Assembly: GCA_035452965.1 (NCBI GenBank)
Contig: DAOTCE010000004.1
Coordinates: 257,388 to 321,387 of the forward strand
Source: Candidatus Paceibacterota bacterium
GTDB taxonomy: Bacteria; Verrucomicrobiota; Verrucomicrobiia; Limisphaerales; UBA8199
Direction: 5' to 3'
Length of the DNA stretch: 64,000 nt
The position numbers and the translations under genes are program-made. Shown here in pieces: positions 63,465 through 64,000 of the stretch. Under the pieces are notes generated by a model. That model had not been told where the DNA came from. It saw only the letters and a list, made by a program, of their open reading frames with translations, and did not search any database. Every line of letters begins with the position of its first letter. Position 1 is the first letter of the stretch.

Positions 63465-63493
63465 TTGACAACTCGTCGTTGTCGCTGACTTTA
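63465..63493 (+). promoter_or_regulatory. Candidate promoter before the PurA-like gene
   Basis: A perfect TTGACA at 63465-63470, followed after 17 bases by ACTTTA (63488-63493), or after 19 by TTTATT. The -10 is weak. It is about 60 bases before the gene at 63554. Confidence 0.35.
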
Positions 63494-63553
63494 TTGTTAG
63501 TGTTAGGCTGATGAATAGGGCTGCCCCGAAGGGTGGCCGGATCGAAAGAGCAT

Positions 63554-63853
63554 ATGATTTCGAATGATCCAATGTCGCAGCACGGGAATCGCTCTCACAC
63601 CGAGCGCTCCTACACCGCTGCCAAGCCGCCGGTCAATGAGGAGACCCTCAAGACGGCCAAGATTCAGATCGAGCGCAAGACTTTTGTCCTGGCGCTGAAG
63701 GAGAATTCGCGCGGCCGCTTCCTCCGCATTACCGAGGATGTCGGCGGCCGCCGTGACACCATCATCATCCCCGCCCCGGGGTTGGAGGAGTTCCGAACGA
63801 TCCTGGACGAAATCATCAAGACTGCGGCCGAGACCCCGCCCAAGGCGACGTAG
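63554..63853 (+). CDS. PurA-family single-stranded nucleic acid-binding protein (DUF3276 type)
   Basis: 99 residues from ATG 63554; GTG at 63533 and ATG at 63572 are alternatives. The core AKIQIERKTFVLALKENSRGRFLRITEDVGGRRDTIIIPAPGLEEFRTILDEII is a PUR repeat as in bacterial PurA/DUF3276 proteins of Bacteroidetes, spirochaetes and related groups. It probably binds single-stranded DNA or RNA as a dimer. The N-terminus is disordered and polar. It stands alone with its own promoter. Confidence 0.83.
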   Translation: MISNDPMSQHGNRSHTERSYTAAKPPVNEETLKTAKIQIERKTFVLALKENSRGRFLRITEDVGGRRDTIIIPAPGLEEFRTILDEIIKTAAETPPKAT

Positions 63854-63864
63854 GACGACGTTCC

Positions 63865-63888
63865 ATCCCGGCTGCTGCTGGCCGGGAT
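63865..63888 (+). terminator. Hairpin after the PurA-like gene
   Basis: ATCCCGGC (63865-63872) and GCCGGGAT (63881-63888) with an eight-base loop, 11 bases after the stop. No T-run follows. The last 110 bases of the window hold no feature I can support. Confidence 0.4.
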
Positions 63889-64000
63889 TCGACTAGAATC
63901 TGTCTTGTTACCGCTGAAGCCTTGAGGTGGATCCTCACGCCAGGGTCAGGGTTTTTAGGTTCTAGCACTTGAAGGAGCGTTGGGCGAGCAATTCGAGGCC

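Noticed and set aside
1..64000. CRISPR arrays, tRNA or rRNA genes, transposases
   Set aside because: No spaced direct repeats, no convincing cloverleaf and no transposase or integrase motifs were found by eye in any gap.

Overview
This is a high-GC chromosomal segment of an environmental Gram-negative bacterium, most likely a member of the Verrucomicrobiota. The reasons are the pseudopilins of the H-X9-DG type, a type II secretion cluster with a split secretin, and many secreted PD40, fucosidase and lectin-like proteins. Two palindromic repeat families of a kind I recall from Verrucomicrobiota genomes also fit. The assignment is by family content only; no rRNA, tRNA or CRISPR was seen, and no transposase gene.

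Layout. 1-8546 (minus strand): a nine-gene operon for pseudaminic acid (pseB, pseC, a pseG-pseH fusion, pseI), an SpsF-type nucleotidyltransferase, a Pse-associated methylase, and the amidotransferase trio WbpG/PseA-HisH-HisF, which probably adds an acetamidino group. 8737-18955: LPS-core-type genes (three glycosyltransferases, a radical SAM protein, a methyltransferase, two WaaP-like kinase proteins of which one is fused to a glycoside-hydrolase-like domain, and an MsbA-type exporter). 19149-23844: a sodium/solute symporter with a 52-residue membrane partner, an unknown protein, and cytochrome bd oxidase (cydAB). 23887-27736: a PAS protein, a membrane-anchored unknown, and an orphan histidine kinase.

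27822-41106 (minus strand): a nearly complete type II secretion operon in the order gspE-F-G-H-I-J-K-L-M-C-like-D. The secretin is encoded as two separate proteins split inside its last N-domain, each with its own signal peptide. No prepilin peptidase is in the window. 41423-48867: a solitary H-X9-DG pseudopilin, small unknowns, a PHP-family histidinol phosphatase, a UbiD-family decarboxylase and a DRG-like TGS GTPase.

49080-58350: secreted and carbohydrate genes: a 1005-residue PD40 propeller protein next to a second H-X9-DG pseudopilin whose leader carries an in-frame palindromic repeat, a GH29 alpha-L-fucosidase, a lectin-like secreted protein, and a fusion of a four-carbon acid sugar kinase with a DapA-family aldolase. 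58486-63853: an RND efflux pump with its adaptor, a DUF4149-like membrane protein and a PurA/DUF3276-type protein.

The most unusual items are the kinase-aldolase fusion, the split secretin, the GH-like/WaaP-kinase fusion, the kinase-fold protein lacking its catalytic Asp, the 52-bp perfect palindrome with a second diverged copy, and the repeat inside a pseudopilin leader.
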